Shown: piece after piece, positions 27,641 to 37,849 of the stretch
Numbering within the stretch: position 1 is the first letter of the stretch
How the letters are laid out: each line of letters opens with the position of its first letter
Assembly (NCBI RefSeq): GCF_014696825.1
Contig: NZ_JACJQU010000007.1
Coordinates: 186,001 to 250,000, forward strand
Direction: 5' to 3'
DNA: 64,000 nucleotides
DNA from: Anabaena sphaerica FACHB-251
Lineage (GTDB): Bacteria; Cyanobacteriota; Cyanobacteriia; Cyanobacteriales; Nostocaceae
Program-made: the position numbers and the translations under genes
Notes under the pieces: model-generated
The model's database searches: none
What the model was told of the DNA's origin: nothing
The model's input: the letters and a program-made list of their open reading frames with translations, nothing else

Positions 27641-30600
27641 ATGATTACAGACACTGAAATTCGCGAACAAGGCTATGCCTACTTTTTGGCGGAAGCCCCA
27701 GATTTATTACAAGTAATTGAACAAGATTTATTTAGCCTATCAGAAACCTATAGCATCAATAAAGTTCATAACTTAATGCGGGCAACTCATACAATTAAAG
27801 GGGGAGCCGCTACTGTTGGGCTAGATACAATCAATATGATAGCCCATTCTTTAGAAGACATATTTAAGGCTTTATATAGTCCTGACGTAGTTATAGATAC
27901 TGAATTGCAAACCCTCCTACTAGAAGCTTACGAATGTCTTCAGTTGGCTGTCACCGCAGAATTGACATCAAATAATATTAATAGTGAAGAACTTCTGCAA
28001 AGAGCAACTTCTGTATTTGCAGAACTACAAACAAAATTAGGTGATGCTTTTGGGGCTGAGTCTCATATTCCTACTTCTGAAGAATTAGGATTTGATATTG
28101 TGCAGTCTATTTTTGAAGTAGGAGTTGCCCAACGTATAGAAAGTATTGCTGAAGCTATTAATAATTCCCTAACCAATCAGGAATTAGGCGAGTTTTTAAA
28201 CTCTCACGTTGAAGTATTTCTAGGGTTAGCTGAATCTTTAAATCTACCTGGTTTGAAAGAACTATCTCAGACCATTATGGCTGTATTAGTAGCTCATCCC
28301 CAGAAAGTACATCAAATAGCAGAAATTGCTTTAGCTGATTTACAAGCAGCACAAAAAGCAGTTTTAGCAGGCGATCGCACAGTTGGAGGTTCCCCTTCTG
28401 CTGCTTTGCAAGCACTAACAACAGTGGCAAAAGATGACTCACCTGTTAAACCCACTACTAGCTCTTTGGCTAAAGTCCCCAAAAATGAGTCAGGAATCAT
28501 CCATAAGAACAACTCTTTTGCCAACAAATTTTTCAGCCTCACCACCGAATTTTACCAATTTTTAACCACATCTGGTCACAGAAACGACGAGCCTTTAAAA
28601 CCAGCAAATGCTAAATTTTACTTAAAAGTTATTCGCTATATTTTCGGCTGGTTTAATCACGAAAGAGAAATACCAGAATCAGATCTGAGTTTAGATTTAT
28701 TAATTCCTAGAGATCATCCAGATTATTCAGAAAATTATGTGGAAATTTGGCTCAATCAATTTCAGGATTTTATTAAAGATGAACAAGATCAGCAGAACCT
28801 TTGCCTTTATCGTCGGGGTGTTATTTCCATAATTATCCTAGCTGTTGCTGAATTTGAGTATTCAGTTAAAAAAAATGATAATGCCATATCAATTATTAGC
28901 ACACTCCGAAAAGAAATCCGCAAATTAGGAAAAGAATATAAAAATTATCCTCCTGTGACAGAGGAAGAAAAAAAATGGCTAGACAGTCCCAAGTTACAAG
29001 AATTATTAGTTATTAAAGAAGTATCCACCCCTGTAGTTACTGCCACTGACTATAATCTAGTGGAGGAAATATGGGGAGGAGATACTATCTCAGGAACAGT
29101 CGGGCAATCTCTGATACCACATACCGCCGAAAATGTTAAAGATGATAATTATTTAGAAAGTGTCACATCATCAGTTATCAGTGATCAAGTATTTACAAAT
29201 ACTCCTGATTCAAACTACGAAATTATTACTGATGATTCCGAAACCAAAAATAGAGAATTAGAAGATAAATCTCAACCATCCCCAAATAAGAATACCCGAC
29301 AATCTTCATTTGTGCGTGTAGATGTAGAGGGATTAGAACGCCTCAATTACTTGGCTGGAGAATTACTTATTTACCAAAAACGACGATCTTTATATGATGA
29401 TCAGATTATAGAATTAATTGAGCAGTTAAGTCAGAAATTAAGCCAGCATCAAGCAGTTTTACAAAAATTACGTGATTTGCCTTTGCAGGGAAACAATTTT
29501 TCCATAGCAACCAGCCAAAAAGTTTCGGCTGTACAATTTGATGCTTTAGAAATGGATGTCTATACAGAATTTAATCTGACATTACATGAAGCACTAGAGG
29601 AAACACTGCAACTACAAGAAACATCAGAGTCTCTTGACTTGCTGATTAAACAATCTGGTCAAATTAGTGAGAAAAAATATAATTTAACTCTTGGCATTAT
29701 AGATAACCTTGCCGAAGCAAGAATGCTGCCTTTGGGAACCATCTTAAATCGCTTTCCGCAAATGGTCAGCAATCTGGCAAATGTTTATGCAAAAAATGTA
29801 GAATTAAAACTCACTGGTACACAAGTTCCCATAGATAAAGCTATTGCCGAAAAACTCTATGATCCCTTAGTGCAATTAGTTCGTAATGCTTTTATTCATG
29901 GTATTGAATCTCCAGAAATGCGCCATGAACTTGGCAAAAATCCACAAGGTTTAATAGAAATACGCGCCTATCATCAAGGAAATCAAACTATTATTGAAGT
30001 TCGAGATAATGGTCAAGGTTTAAATCTAGAAAGTATTCGCAGGAGAGCTATTGACCTGAATCTTATACCAGATGATAATAACCCTCAAGGCTATTATCAC
30101 CAAACTGAATCAGAACTGATCGATCTAATGTTTTCACCTGGATTTTCCACCGCTGGCAAGGTGAGTGAAATTTCTGGACGTGGTATGGGATTAGATATTG
30201 TCCGTACTCAGTTGCAATCTCTTAATGGCATGATTTCAGTACAATCATTGCCCAATGAAGGAACAACATTCATACTCAAAATCCCCTTTTCTATGACCAC
30301 AGATAAACTAATGCTAGTCCAGTCCGGGGGTATTGTTTATGCCTTACTGCTAGATAGTATCGAGAAAATACTAATTCCCTCGGAGCAGCAAATCAAAAAA
30401 TTTGAAGGCAAACAAATTTTATATTGGCATTCGGGTGAGGAAGAACTTGTTGTCAACCTCATCAAACTTGAAAGTTTAGTGTATTACAATGGTTCAGTTG
30501 TTGGTAGCAATTATTTAAATAATATACCCAAAAGTGCTGATACAGAAATAATGAAAAATCCTGTGCTTCTACTCAAACGCAATCAGGGGATTTTGGGTTT

Positions 30601-31342
30601 AGAAGTTGACCAAATTATCGGTGAACAAGAACTAGTAATTAGACCTTTAGGTAGTACCATCACTCCACCAAAATATATTTATGGTTGTAGTAGTTTAGCT
30701 AATGGCAACCTGATTTTAGTGCTTGATGGCACTATGTTGATAGATTCTCAACAGATGCAGGCCACACTTGATGTTAGAACTCTACCAACAACTTCTGGGT
30801 TCCACAAACAAGCTTTGCCAATGTCGGAGGATAATGTATCTATATCATCTACACCGCTACTGACTGCATCTTCTACCTCCAATACTATCGAATCTCCACC
30901 AAATTCTTATGCAGCGATAACCCCAAAATTACCAAAAGTAGTTTTGATCATAGATGATGCTATTAGTGTCCGACAAACTATTGTTATGACTTTGCAAAAG
31001 TATGGCTATCAAGTATTTTCAGCCCAAAATGGAGTAGAAGCGATTGAGCAGTTAGAATTACATCCAGAAATTGAAGTGGTTATTTCTGATTTAGAAATGC
31101 CTCGGATGAATGGATTTGAATTATTAAGTCATATCCGTCAACATTCAGCCTGGGCTAAAAAATCGGTGGTGATTCTCACTTCTCGTAGTTCTGAAAAACA
31201 TCGTCAGTTGGCTCAAGAATTAGGTGCAACGGCTTATTTAACTAAGCCTTATTTGGAGCATGAGCTTCTTTCTACTGTTGAGAGTTTAGCGAACCGCGAT
31301 AGTGGTGGTTTGAATCAGGGGTTAATTTCAGCAGGTAAATAG
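27641..31342 (+). CDS. pixL: Hybrid CheA histidine kinase PixL
   Basis: 1233 residues: N-terminal Hpt domain with phospho-His50 in RATHTIKGGAA, a second helical segment (about 135-250), a long middle region without recognised motifs, a dimerisation helix at VEGLERLNYLAGELLIYQKR (about 563-582), a HATPase with N box VRNAFIHGIE (about 747), G1 VRDNGQGL and G2 ISGRGMGLDIV, a CheW-like regulatory domain and a C-terminal receiver (from about 1100) with Asp near 1150 in ISDLEMPRMNG. It takes the signal from the PixJ receptor and passes phosphate to PixH/PixG. It is the last gene of the operon and is followed by a terminator. Confidence 0.92.
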   Translation: MITDTEIREQGYAYFLAEAPDLLQVIEQDLFSLSETYSINKVHNLMRATHTIKGGAATVGLDTINMIAHSLEDIFKALYSPDVVIDTELQTLLLEAYECLQLAVTAELTSNNINSEELLQRATSVFAELQTKLGDAFGAESHIPTSEELGFDIVQSIFEVGVAQRIESIAEAINNSLTNQELGEFLNSHVEVFLGLAESLNLPGLKELSQTIMAVLVAHPQKVHQIAEIALADLQAAQKAVLAGDRTVGGSPSAALQALTTVAKDDSPVKPTTSSLAKVPKNESGIIHKNNSFANKFFSLTTEFYQFLTTSGHRNDEPLKPANAKFYLKVIRYIFGWFNHEREIPESDLSLDLLIPRDHPDYSENYVEIWLNQFQDFIKDEQDQQNLCLYRRGVISIIILAVAEFEYSVKKNDNAISIISTLRKEIRKLGKEYKNYPPVTEEEKKWLDSPKLQELLVIKEVSTPVVTATDYNLVEEIWGGDTISGTVGQSLIPHTAENVKDDNYLESVTSSVISDQVFTNTPDSNYEIITDDSETKNRELEDKSQPSPNKNTRQSSFVRVDVEGLERLNYLAGELLIYQKRRSLYDDQIIELIEQLSQKLSQHQAVLQKLRDLPLQGNNFSIATSQKVSAVQFDALEMDVYTEFNLTLHEALEETLQLQETSESLDLLIKQSGQISEKKYNLTLGIIDNLAEARMLPLGTILNRFPQMVSNLANVYAKNVELKLTGTQVPIDKAIAEKLYDPLVQLVRNAFIHGIESPEMRHELGKNPQGLIEIRAYHQGNQTIIEVRDNGQGLNLESIRRRAIDLNLIPDDNNPQGYYHQTESELIDLMFSPGFSTAGKVSEISGRGMGLDIVRTQLQSLNGMISVQSLPNEGTTFILKIPFSMTTDKLMLVQSGGIVYALLLDSIEKILIPSEQQIKKFEGKQILYWHSGEEELVVNLIKLESLVYYNGSVVGSNYLNNIPKSADTEIMKNPVLLLKRNQGILGLEVDQIIGEQELVIRPLGSTITPPKYIYGCSSLANGNLILVLDGTMLIDSQQMQATLDVRTLPTTSGFHKQALPMSEDNVSISSTPLLTASSTSNTIESPPNSYAAITPKLPKVVLIIDDAISVRQTIVMTLQKYGYQVFSAQNGVEAIEQLELHPEIEVVISDLEMPRMNGFELLSHIRQHSAWAKKSVVILTSRSSEKHRQLAQELGATAYLTKPYLEHELLSTVESLANRDSGGLNQGLISAGK

Positions 31343-31357
31343 ATATAGGACACATTA

Positions 31358-31405
31358 CAAAAAGGTTGAATATACCACTTTTTTTCATCTTTCAACCTTT
31401 TTTTA
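31358..31405 (+). terminator. Rho-independent terminator of the pix operon
   Basis: AAAAAGGTTGAA and TTCAACCTTTTTTT pair across a loop of about 20 bases and run into a T tract. It lies 16 bases after the pixL stop. Confidence 0.8.
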
Positions 31406-31584
31406 CTATATTATTTATGAGTTTAGGCGCTTAATCTTGTTAAATCGAAACTATGATTCACAAATGTAAATACAGGCGAAATTATCCATCTAGCTTCCCA
31501 GTCATTAGATTGTTGTAACTACGATTAAATGCTATTTTTATATTTGAATGTTTTCTGTTTTTTGACTTAATATCTATTTCTCAT

Positions 31585-32313
31585 ATGGAATTTGACTTTA
31601 ATAATTTAGACCCACTACTAGCAACTTTGACTGATATTTTTGCAAATGCTGGAGATACAAAAAAAGTTGCCATACTTGCAGAAGCAACTGCAAAAATTAA
31701 GCATATAGATTGTGACAACTGGAACGGTGGAACTGATGTTTATAATTTATATTTAACAATTCCCGCTTATCTATTTAGCCAAATTGCTGATGAGCAAGAG
31801 ACCTTAGAGCAAGAAATTCAGGAAAATATATCCTATGTACTAAATCCATATATGGAAAATTGGTGCATTAAATGGGTTGTCATATCACCAATATTATCAA
31901 GTGATACTCAATGGAGAGAAAAAGCAAAAGCTTTTGTAGAAGGGCAAGGTATCAACAATCAAGGACGTGTACGTTCAGACAACATTGCAAGTAAATCCTG
32001 TGATGGATTATTATTTCGATCTCAACCAGAAATCTATTTGTATGAGGGGTTTAAGAGGCTTGGAGTTCCTTTTGCACCTCTTGCGGTATTTATTCGAGGG
32101 GGTCAAGATTATCGTCGTATTGAACCAGATTTTCTAATTATTAAAGATGGAATAACAATGATTGTTGAGGTTGATGGTGATACTGTTCATAGAGAATTAC
32201 CCGCACAAGCTCATGATAGGTTAAATATGCTCACTCATGAGGGAGCTATTGTAGAACGGGTATTAGCAAGCGAATGTGACACGCCTGAAAAAGCAAAACA
32301 ATGCGCTTCTTGA
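31585..32313 (+). CDS. Orphan protein with C-terminal Vsr/DUF559-like PD-(D/E)XK nuclease domain
   Basis: 242 residues. The C-terminal third has the pattern of Vsr/DUF559-type endonucleases: EPDFLII (Asp about 182), then VEVDGDTVH (Glu195, Asp197, His202), then HDRLNMLTHEGAIVERVLAS. The N-terminal 130 residues contain YNLYLTIPAYLFSQI and IKWVVISPIL and match no family I can name, so they may be a sensing or partner-binding part. It stands alone between the pix terminator and the convergent pot operon, with no methylase or helicase nearby. A defence or effector role is possible but unproven. Confidence 0.65.
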   Translation: MEFDFNNLDPLLATLTDIFANAGDTKKVAILAEATAKIKHIDCDNWNGGTDVYNLYLTIPAYLFSQIADEQETLEQEIQENISYVLNPYMENWCIKWVVISPILSSDTQWREKAKAFVEGQGINNQGRVRSDNIASKSCDGLLFRSQPEIYLYEGFKRLGVPFAPLAVFIRGGQDYRRIEPDFLIIKDGITMIVEVDGDTVHRELPAQAHDRLNMLTHEGAIVERVLASECDTPEKAKQCAS

Positions 32314-32484
32314 TTAATAGAAATTCTTAAGAAGCGAAAAAAAAATATGTAATGACATATGATCGCATCCTCATTGCTGTCTTGGTAGATATGATCGCAC
32401 TAAGGCTTAATTCCTCCCTTATTGACAGTGGGTGTAGAGATGTAACTAATTAATTTCCAAGTTTCCAATTATCGTAAATAATTT

Positions 32485-33402
32485 CTACTTCTTCGGTGTT
32501 GCTTCCCCAAATTTGATCACAAGTGCGATCGCTATACTCACCACTAAAATTAACGTCATACTCAAAGCTGAACCAAACCCCCAATTTTGAGTAGCACCAA
32601 GAAACTGGTTATAAACTAACCTAGCAGCAGTCATACTAGAAGCACCACCCAGTAATTCTGGATCAATAAAATCCCCCAAAGCGGTGATAAATACCAACAA
32701 AGAACCAGCAGCAATACCTGGAAAAACCTGTGGTACAGTCACCTTCCAAAAAGTTTGCACTGGATTTGCACCCAAATCAGCTGCGGCTTCCAGTAACTGC
32801 TGGTCTAGTTTTTCCAGAGAGGCATACAACACTAAAACCATATAAGGTAATAAACTGTAAGTCATGCCAATTAATACCGCTGGATTGCGGTGAAGCAATT
32901 CCAACGCTGGTAAACCTATGCTGGTGAGTATACTATTCAATAATCCCGTAGGACGGAGAATAGTAATCCAAGCATAAGAGCGCAGTAAAGAAGAAGTCCA
33001 TAAAGGCAAGACAAAGCCTAATAACAGCAAATTGCGCCAGCGTTTTGGTGCTATTTGAGCAATCCAATAAGCCACAGGAAACCCTAAAAGTAAACAAATA
33101 ATTGTTGTATTAATTGCCAAAAATAGGGAATTAAATATTACTCGTAAATAAAGCGGTTCCAGAATACGGATATAGTTGTCAACACCGTTAGGATTGACAA
33201 TATCCCCTGGTCGGATATCCGTTACTAAACTCAATTGAAAAATGATTAATGTGGGCAGTAACAATAACAGTAATAACCAAATCCCAGATGGTGCCAGTAA
33301 GGACACAGGTGGCAACCATTTAAAAGGATAGTGATGCCATTGCGTTTTTTTGACAATATCGTCGGGGGATTCAATTAGGGAATTAGGACTTTGAATAGAC
33401 AC
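32485..33402 (-). CDS. potB: PotB-like polyamine ABC transporter permease
   Basis: 305 residues with about six transmembrane helices and the permease EAA loop as EAAADLGANPVQTFWKVTVP (about residues 204-223). The N-terminus begins with a GTG (33402) and a charged cytoplasmic stretch before the first helix (about 34-54). It would form the membrane channel for spermidine/putrescine uptake with PotA and PotD upstream. Classical systems have two different permeases (PotB and PotC). Only this one is present here, so it may work as a homodimer or with a partner elsewhere. Confidence 0.82.
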   Translation of the reverse strand: MSIQSPNSLIESPDDIVKKTQWHHYPFKWLPPVSLLAPSGIWLLLLLLLPTLIIFQLSLVTDIRPGDIVNPNGVDNYIRILEPLYLRVIFNSLFLAINTTIICLLLGFPVAYWIAQIAPKRWRNLLLLGFVLPLWTSSLLRSYAWITILRPTGLLNSILTSIGLPALELLHRNPAVLIGMTYSLLPYMVLVLYASLEKLDQQLLEAAADLGANPVQTFWKVTVPQVFPGIAAGSLLVFITALGDFIDPELLGGASSMTAARLVYNQFLGATQNWGFGSALSMTLILVVSIAIALVIKFGEATPKK

Positions 33403-33462
33403 GACCAGATACCAATTTGTTTGATTTTAGATTTTGAATTATGAAAATAACACTAACTAATT

Positions 33463-34548
33463 TTAAGCTAGTAATTGAGTCCAGTATCGCTCATAAACTT
33501 CTTCAAATTCGCCTACTGGAGTGAGACGTTCACACTTGTCTAGAATTGCTTGTGGAGGAAATAAACTAGTATTATATTGAATTTCTTGTGGTAATTGTTC
33601 AAATCCGGCACGATTGGGAGTAGAAATATTCAGTCTTCTGCTGATTTCGGCGGCTACATCTGGTTGCATGAGGAAGTTAATCCAGCTATAAGCTCCAGGG
33701 ATATTAGGGGCTGTTTTGGGAATGACAATAGTGTCTGTCCATAGAGAAGAACCACTGCGAGGAATCACATATTTAAACTTGGGGTTTTCCTTGGATATCT
33801 TAACTCCATCAGCAGAGTAACACATAGCTAATAATAAATCTCCTGCCAGCATTTGATTTTGCCAAGCATCGGTATCAAAAGCTGCGATCACAGGTTTTAA
33901 AGACCTCAATTTTTCATAAGCTGCTTTAATTTCAATCTCATTTTGTGAATTATAAGAATAACCTAGCATCTTTAATGTTGCACCCATCACCTCCCGCACA
34001 TCATTGAGTAAGGTCATCCGCTTATAAAGTTTCTGCTGGTTTTGCCAAAGATACTCCCAATCTTCAGGTGGAGTTTCCAGTTTTTCAGAGTTGTAAACTA
34101 ACCCTGTTGTTCCCCAATTAAAAGGCAGACTATAACGGTTATTAGGGTCATAAATAGGATTTTTAAATTGGGTAAATAAATTTTCTAACCCTATTAAACG
34201 TTCATGATTGATTTCTGCTAACAAATTTTTCTCTACCATCTTCTGCACCATATAATCAGATGGATAGATAATGCTATAAGTACCACCACCTCCAGCTTGT
34301 AATCTAGCCAGCATCACATCGTTGGAATCAAACGGATCTGCCAAAACTTTGATGCCAGTTTGGGTGGTAAAGGTAGATAGCAATTGTTGATCAGTATATT
34401 GACTCCATGTATATATATACAATTCATCACTTTTCCCAGAACTAGTAAAATGATTGGCGCTCACATTAGCTAATCTCCACCCACAACTACTTAAAGACAA
34501 GCTAGAAAGCAGCGCCATTTTTTTGATAAATTCTCTTCTCCTAGTCAT
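33463..34548 (-). CDS. potD: PotD-like periplasmic polyamine-binding protein
   Basis: 361 residues of the family 1 solute-binding fold. The N-terminus TRRREFIKKMALLSSLSLSS has a twin-arginine-like RRxF pattern, and a Cys at about residue 22 (LSLSSCG) could be a lipobox. Recognisable PotD parts are LYIYTWSQYTDQ, IIYPSDYMVQKMVEKNLL and LPFNWGTTGLVYN. It captures polyamine outside the inner membrane and delivers it to the PotB permease. It lies six bases after potA and about 60 before potB, so one operon. Ligand preference (homospermidine, spermidine or putrescine) cannot be told. Confidence 0.85.
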   Translation of the reverse strand: MTRRREFIKKMALLSSLSLSSCGWRLANVSANHFTSSGKSDELYIYTWSQYTDQQLLSTFTTQTGIKVLADPFDSNDVMLARLQAGGGGTYSIIYPSDYMVQKMVEKNLLAEINHERLIGLENLFTQFKNPIYDPNNRYSLPFNWGTTGLVYNSEKLETPPEDWEYLWQNQQKLYKRMTLLNDVREVMGATLKMLGYSYNSQNEIEIKAAYEKLRSLKPVIAAFDTDAWQNQMLAGDLLLAMCYSADGVKISKENPKFKYVIPRSGSSLWTDTIVIPKTAPNIPGAYSWINFLMQPDVAAEISRRLNISTPNRAGFEQLPQEIQYNTSLFPPQAILDKCERLTPVGEFEEVYERYWTQLLA

Positions 34549-34554
34549 TTTCTG

Positions 34555-35697
34555 TTAATTAACCCTTGATGTTTGACCAATAGCTAAACAGTCAGTTTCT
34601 GCCCACCAAATGTAGATGGGTGTATTTTGGTCGGGTAAGTTACCAAAGGTGTTGGGTTGTAAAACATTAACATTCACGCCGTTGGCTAATTCCACGACAT
34701 AATTAACATGAGTACCCAAATACATGACATTAACTAGTCTGCCTTCAAAGCAGTTTGTTGGCAGATTGGGTTGATAAAGGGAAATCTGAATTTTTTCAGG
34801 ACGCACACTTAAGACTACCGCTTGTAATAATTCAATGGGTGTATCTTCTGTACGAGCAGCAACAATTGACAGTCCAGTTTTAGTCAAAATCTGCACACAC
34901 TCGGCATCAATGGTAGTGATTTCACCGCTGAATAAATTTGTATCACCAATAAAATCAGCGACAAAAGCGGTTTGAGGACGTTCGTAAATTGTGCTAGGAG
35001 TACCGATTTGTTCAATTTTGCCTTGATTCATCACCGCGATCCGATCAGATAAACTTAGTGCTTCCTCCTGATCGTGTGTAACCATGACAAAAGTTAATCC
35101 TAACTCTTTGTGAAGATTGCATAGCTCAACCTGCATTTCCTTCCGCAGTTTTAAATCTAATGCCCCCAAGGGTTCATCTAGGAGCAAGACTGTGGGACGA
35201 TTAACTAAGGCCCTAGCTAAAGCCACCCGTTGCTGTTGACCACCAGAAAGCTGAGAAGGTAAGCGCGATCGCAAACTTTCCATTTTCACCAGCTTTAAAG
35301 CTTCCGTGACTCTGCTATTAAGTTCTGATTTGGATAATTTTTTTAACCGTAATCCAAAAGCAATGTTATCCCACACATTTAAGTGATTAAACAGAGCATA
35401 GCTTTGAAATACAGTATTTACAGGTCTCCTATAAGGAGGCACATCAGTCATCGACTGACCTTGAATTAGCAACTTGCCTGCATCAACCCGTTCAAACCCG
35501 GCAATTAACCGGAGTATAGTTGTCTTACCACAACCAGAAGGTCCTAAAATACTAAAGAACTCTCCCTGTCTAACATCCAAGTCCACGCCATGTACTGCCG
35601 GTTCTTGGCTGAAAAACTTGAATACGTTTCGCAGTTCAACATCAAGCGGCTGATAATTGCTTACACTCCTCTGATTCTGCATCACAGTTTGAGCCAT
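34555..35697 (-). CDS. potA: PotA-like polyamine transport ATPase
   Basis: About 380 residues from the preferred ATG at 35697 (MAQTVMQNQ). The frame is open to 35742. ABC ATPase motifs: Walker [11 protein letters not shown]-loop FQSYALF, signature LSGGQQQR, Walker [12 protein letters not shown] and switch His in VTHD. A C-terminal TOBE-like domain follows (about 285-380), as usual for PotA/MalK-type subunits. It powers polyamine import with the downstream PotD and PotB. First gene of the operon. A type III MITE (35818-35951) lies about 120 bases upstream of the start, in the shared gap with the divergent PBP2 gene. Confidence 0.88.
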   Translation of the reverse strand: MAQTVMQNQRSVSNYQPLDVELRNVFKFFSQEPAVHGVDLDVRQGEFFSILGPSGCGKTTILRLIAGFERVDAGKLLIQGQSMTDVPPYRRPVNTVFQSYALFNHLNVWDNIAFGLRLKKLSKSELNSRVTEALKLVKMESLRSRLPSQLSGGQQQRVALARALVNRPTVLLLDEPLGALDLKLRKEMQVELCNLHKELGLTFVMVTHDQEEALSLSDRIAVMNQGKIEQIGTPSTIYERPQTAFVADFIGDTNLFSGEITTIDAECVQILTKTGLSIVAARTEDTPIELLQAVVLSVRPEKIQISLYQPNLPTNCFEGRLVNVMYLGTHVNYVVELANGVNVNVLQPNTFGNLPDQNTPIYIWWAETDCLAIGQTSRVN

Positions 35698-35817
35698 AAT
35701 TTTCAGTAGAATGCCTTGATATGATGAAACTTGGTTGAGCAATGTAGGCTATGAAATAGACTACAAATCACACTTTGATTTATTGTATCTGGCAAGAACA
35801 CCCTTGTTAAAAATATA

Positions 35818-35951
35818 TAGGAATCCGGTTTGATTACTGATAACTTGCGTGGCGTAGCCATAATTACTTGTGTAGGCCAGAGGCCAGAGGCCAGAGAATT
35901 AAGGAAGATTAAGGTATACCCAGCGGGAGCAAAAATCAAATAGGAGTCCTC
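35818..35951. mobile_element. MITE type III (TAGGAATCCGG ends), copy 1
   Basis: About 134 bp with ends TAGGAATCCGGTTTGATT and AAATCAAATAGGAGTCCT, imperfect inverted repeats. The interior has CTTGCGTGGCGTAGCCATA and AGGCCAG repeats. It lies between the divergent potA and PBP2 genes. Related copies are at 45596-45740 and 60522-60666. Confidence 0.75.
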
Positions 35952-35998
35952 TACTAGCCATTGTTTTAGACTCAATGCCGGATAGGAGTTAGAAACTA

Positions 35999-37849
35999 TT
36001 GTTTACAGATAATATTAATTTCATGCAACCTTTTAATCTTATGGCTATATTACCATCACCACTTAGTAGTCAAAAAAATACGCGCACAGTTGGGCGTGGT
36101 TCTCAGTCGGTATTTTTAATACTATTCACTTTATTGATGACCTCTGGAATAGGCGCTCGTTTAGCTTATTTGCAAATTATTGAGGGTCCAAAACTCCGGC
36201 AACGGGCAGAGTCTAACCGAATTCGGATGATTCCCAAACAACCAGAAAGAGGCAACATTTTTGACCGTAATGGCAAACTGTTAGCGACTACTCGCTATCC
36301 GCGCTCTGTTCATTTGTGGCCAATGGCACATACTAAGCCCTCATGGTCAGTTGTGGGTCCGCGTCTGTCCCAAATCCTCGATATTCCTCAAGAGGAGATG
36401 GAAAAGAAACTGATAGAAGCAGGGGCCAATTCTTCTTCTCTCATTCGCATTGCTCGTGACTTAAATGATGCACAAGTTACAGCCTTGAAGGAATATGAGA
36501 CGGAACTGACAGATGTAGAAATCAATACGGAAGCTGTGCGTCATTATCCTGATGGTAGGCAATTAGCGCATATACTCGGCTATACCCGCGAACTGACAGC
36601 AGAACAGCTAAAAAAACGGAAATCTGAAGGCTATCGTCTCGGTGATGTGATTGGCCAAATGGGTGTAGAAAAAGCCTATGAAAAAACCCTCCGGGGTGAA
36701 TGGGGAGGTCAGCAAGTAGAAGTGGATGGTGCTGGTAGACCGCTGCGGGTATTGGGAGAGAAACAGGCGAAAGCTGGTAATGATTTACACTTGACAATCG
36801 ATTTAGACATCCAAAAAGCAGCGGAAAAAGCTTTAGGTAAGCGCAATGGGGCAATTGTCGCACTCAACCCCAACAACGGTGAAGTCTTAGCAATGGTATC
36901 CCATCCTACCTATGACCCAAATATTTTTTCTAAACAAAAACTCTCTCAAAAAGACTGGGAAAGCGTCCAAGGTGCTGAACATCCTTTGGTGAATCGGGCT
37001 TTAAGTGCCTTTCCCCCAGCTAGTACGTTTAAAATTGTCACCACGACAGCGGGCATAGAATCGGGTAAGTTTTCTCCTAACGTAGTGCTACAAACCTATG
37101 GTTCTTTAACTATTGGTGGCACAAGATTTGGTGAATGGAATCATGCGGGATTTGGTCCCTTGGGTTTTGTTGGGGCTATGCAGTGGAGTAGTGATACTTT
37201 CTTTTATCAAATTGGTAAAGGTGTAGGGGGTCATAAATTGATTGAATGGACTCGCAAATATGGCTTTGGTGAAAAAACTGGTTTTGACTTTTCCACAGAA
37301 GAAGCAAAGGGTTTAGTTCCCGATGAAAACTGGAAACGCAAAGTTTGGAAAATGCCTTGGACTGTAGGCGACTCTATTAATATGTCCATTGGTCAAGGTG
37401 CTTTACAAACTACACCCCTACAAGTGGCTGTAATGTTCGCTGTACCGGCTAATGGTGGTTATCGAGTGCAGCCCCATTTAATTAAAGACAATGGAGACGC
37501 ACAAAACTGGCGCGAATCTTTAAATATGAAGCCAATAACTATCAAAATTCTCCGTGAGGGATTGCGGAAGGTGGTGTCTGAAGGTACGGGTAAGGCTTTG
37601 AATAAACCAAATATTCCCCCAGTGGCTGGTAAGAGTGGTACAGCGGAAGCTTGGAAGGGTAGAGCAAAACAGAATCACGCTTGGTTTGGCGCTTATGCAC
37701 CCGCTGATAAACCAGAAATTTTAATTGTGGCTTTTGCTGAACATTCCGGGGGTGGTGGCGGTAGTGTGGCTGCACCAATGATTTTAGAAATCATGGAAGA
37801 ATATTTTGCCCGGAAGTATCCAGGGAAGTATAAAACAGGTGACAGGTGA
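35999..37849 (+). CDS. mrdA: Penicillin-binding protein 2 (peptidoglycan transpeptidase)
   Basis: 616 residues: a cytoplasmic start, one membrane helix (about 36-56), a PBP dimerisation domain (PERGNIFDRNGKLLA near 81-95) and the transpeptidase domain with Ser342 in PPASTFK, SSD in MQWSSDTFFY and KSG in VAGKSGTAEA. These are the three PBP active-site motifs, with the SxD form usual for the PBP2 branch. It cross-links peptidoglycan during cell elongation. The TTG start at 35999 follows AGGAG, and in-frame ATGs at 36023 and 36041 are alternatives. No rodA is adjacent. Confidence 0.88.
   Translation: MFTDNINFMQPFNLMAILPSPLSSQKNTRTVGRGSQSVFLILFTLLMTSGIGARLAYLQIIEGPKLRQRAESNRIRMIPKQPERGNIFDRNGKLLATTRYPRSVHLWPMAHTKPSWSVVGPRLSQILDIPQEEMEKKLIEAGANSSSLIRIARDLNDAQVTALKEYETELTDVEINTEAVRHYPDGRQLAHILGYTRELTAEQLKKRKSEGYRLGDVIGQMGVEKAYEKTLRGEWGGQQVEVDGAGRPLRVLGEKQAKAGNDLHLTIDLDIQKAAEKALGKRNGAIVALNPNNGEVLAMVSHPTYDPNIFSKQKLSQKDWESVQGAEHPLVNRALSAFPPASTFKIVTTTAGIESGKFSPNVVLQTYGSLTIGGTRFGEWNHAGFGPLGFVGAMQWSSDTFFYQIGKGVGGHKLIEWTRKYGFGEKTGFDFSTEEAKGLVPDENWKRKVWKMPWTVGDSINMSIGQGALQTTPLQVAVMFAVPANGGYRVQPHLIKDNGDAQNWRESLNMKPITIKILREGLRKVVSEGTGKALNKPNIPPVAGKSGTAEAWKGRAKQNHAWFGAYAPADKPEILIVAFAEHSGGGGGSVAAPMILEIMEEYFARKYPGKYKTGDR

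Noticed and set aside
27396-27654. Minus-strand frames of about 80 codons between pixJ and pixL
   Set aside because: They translate the heptamer tandem repeats into low-complexity strings and are not genes.
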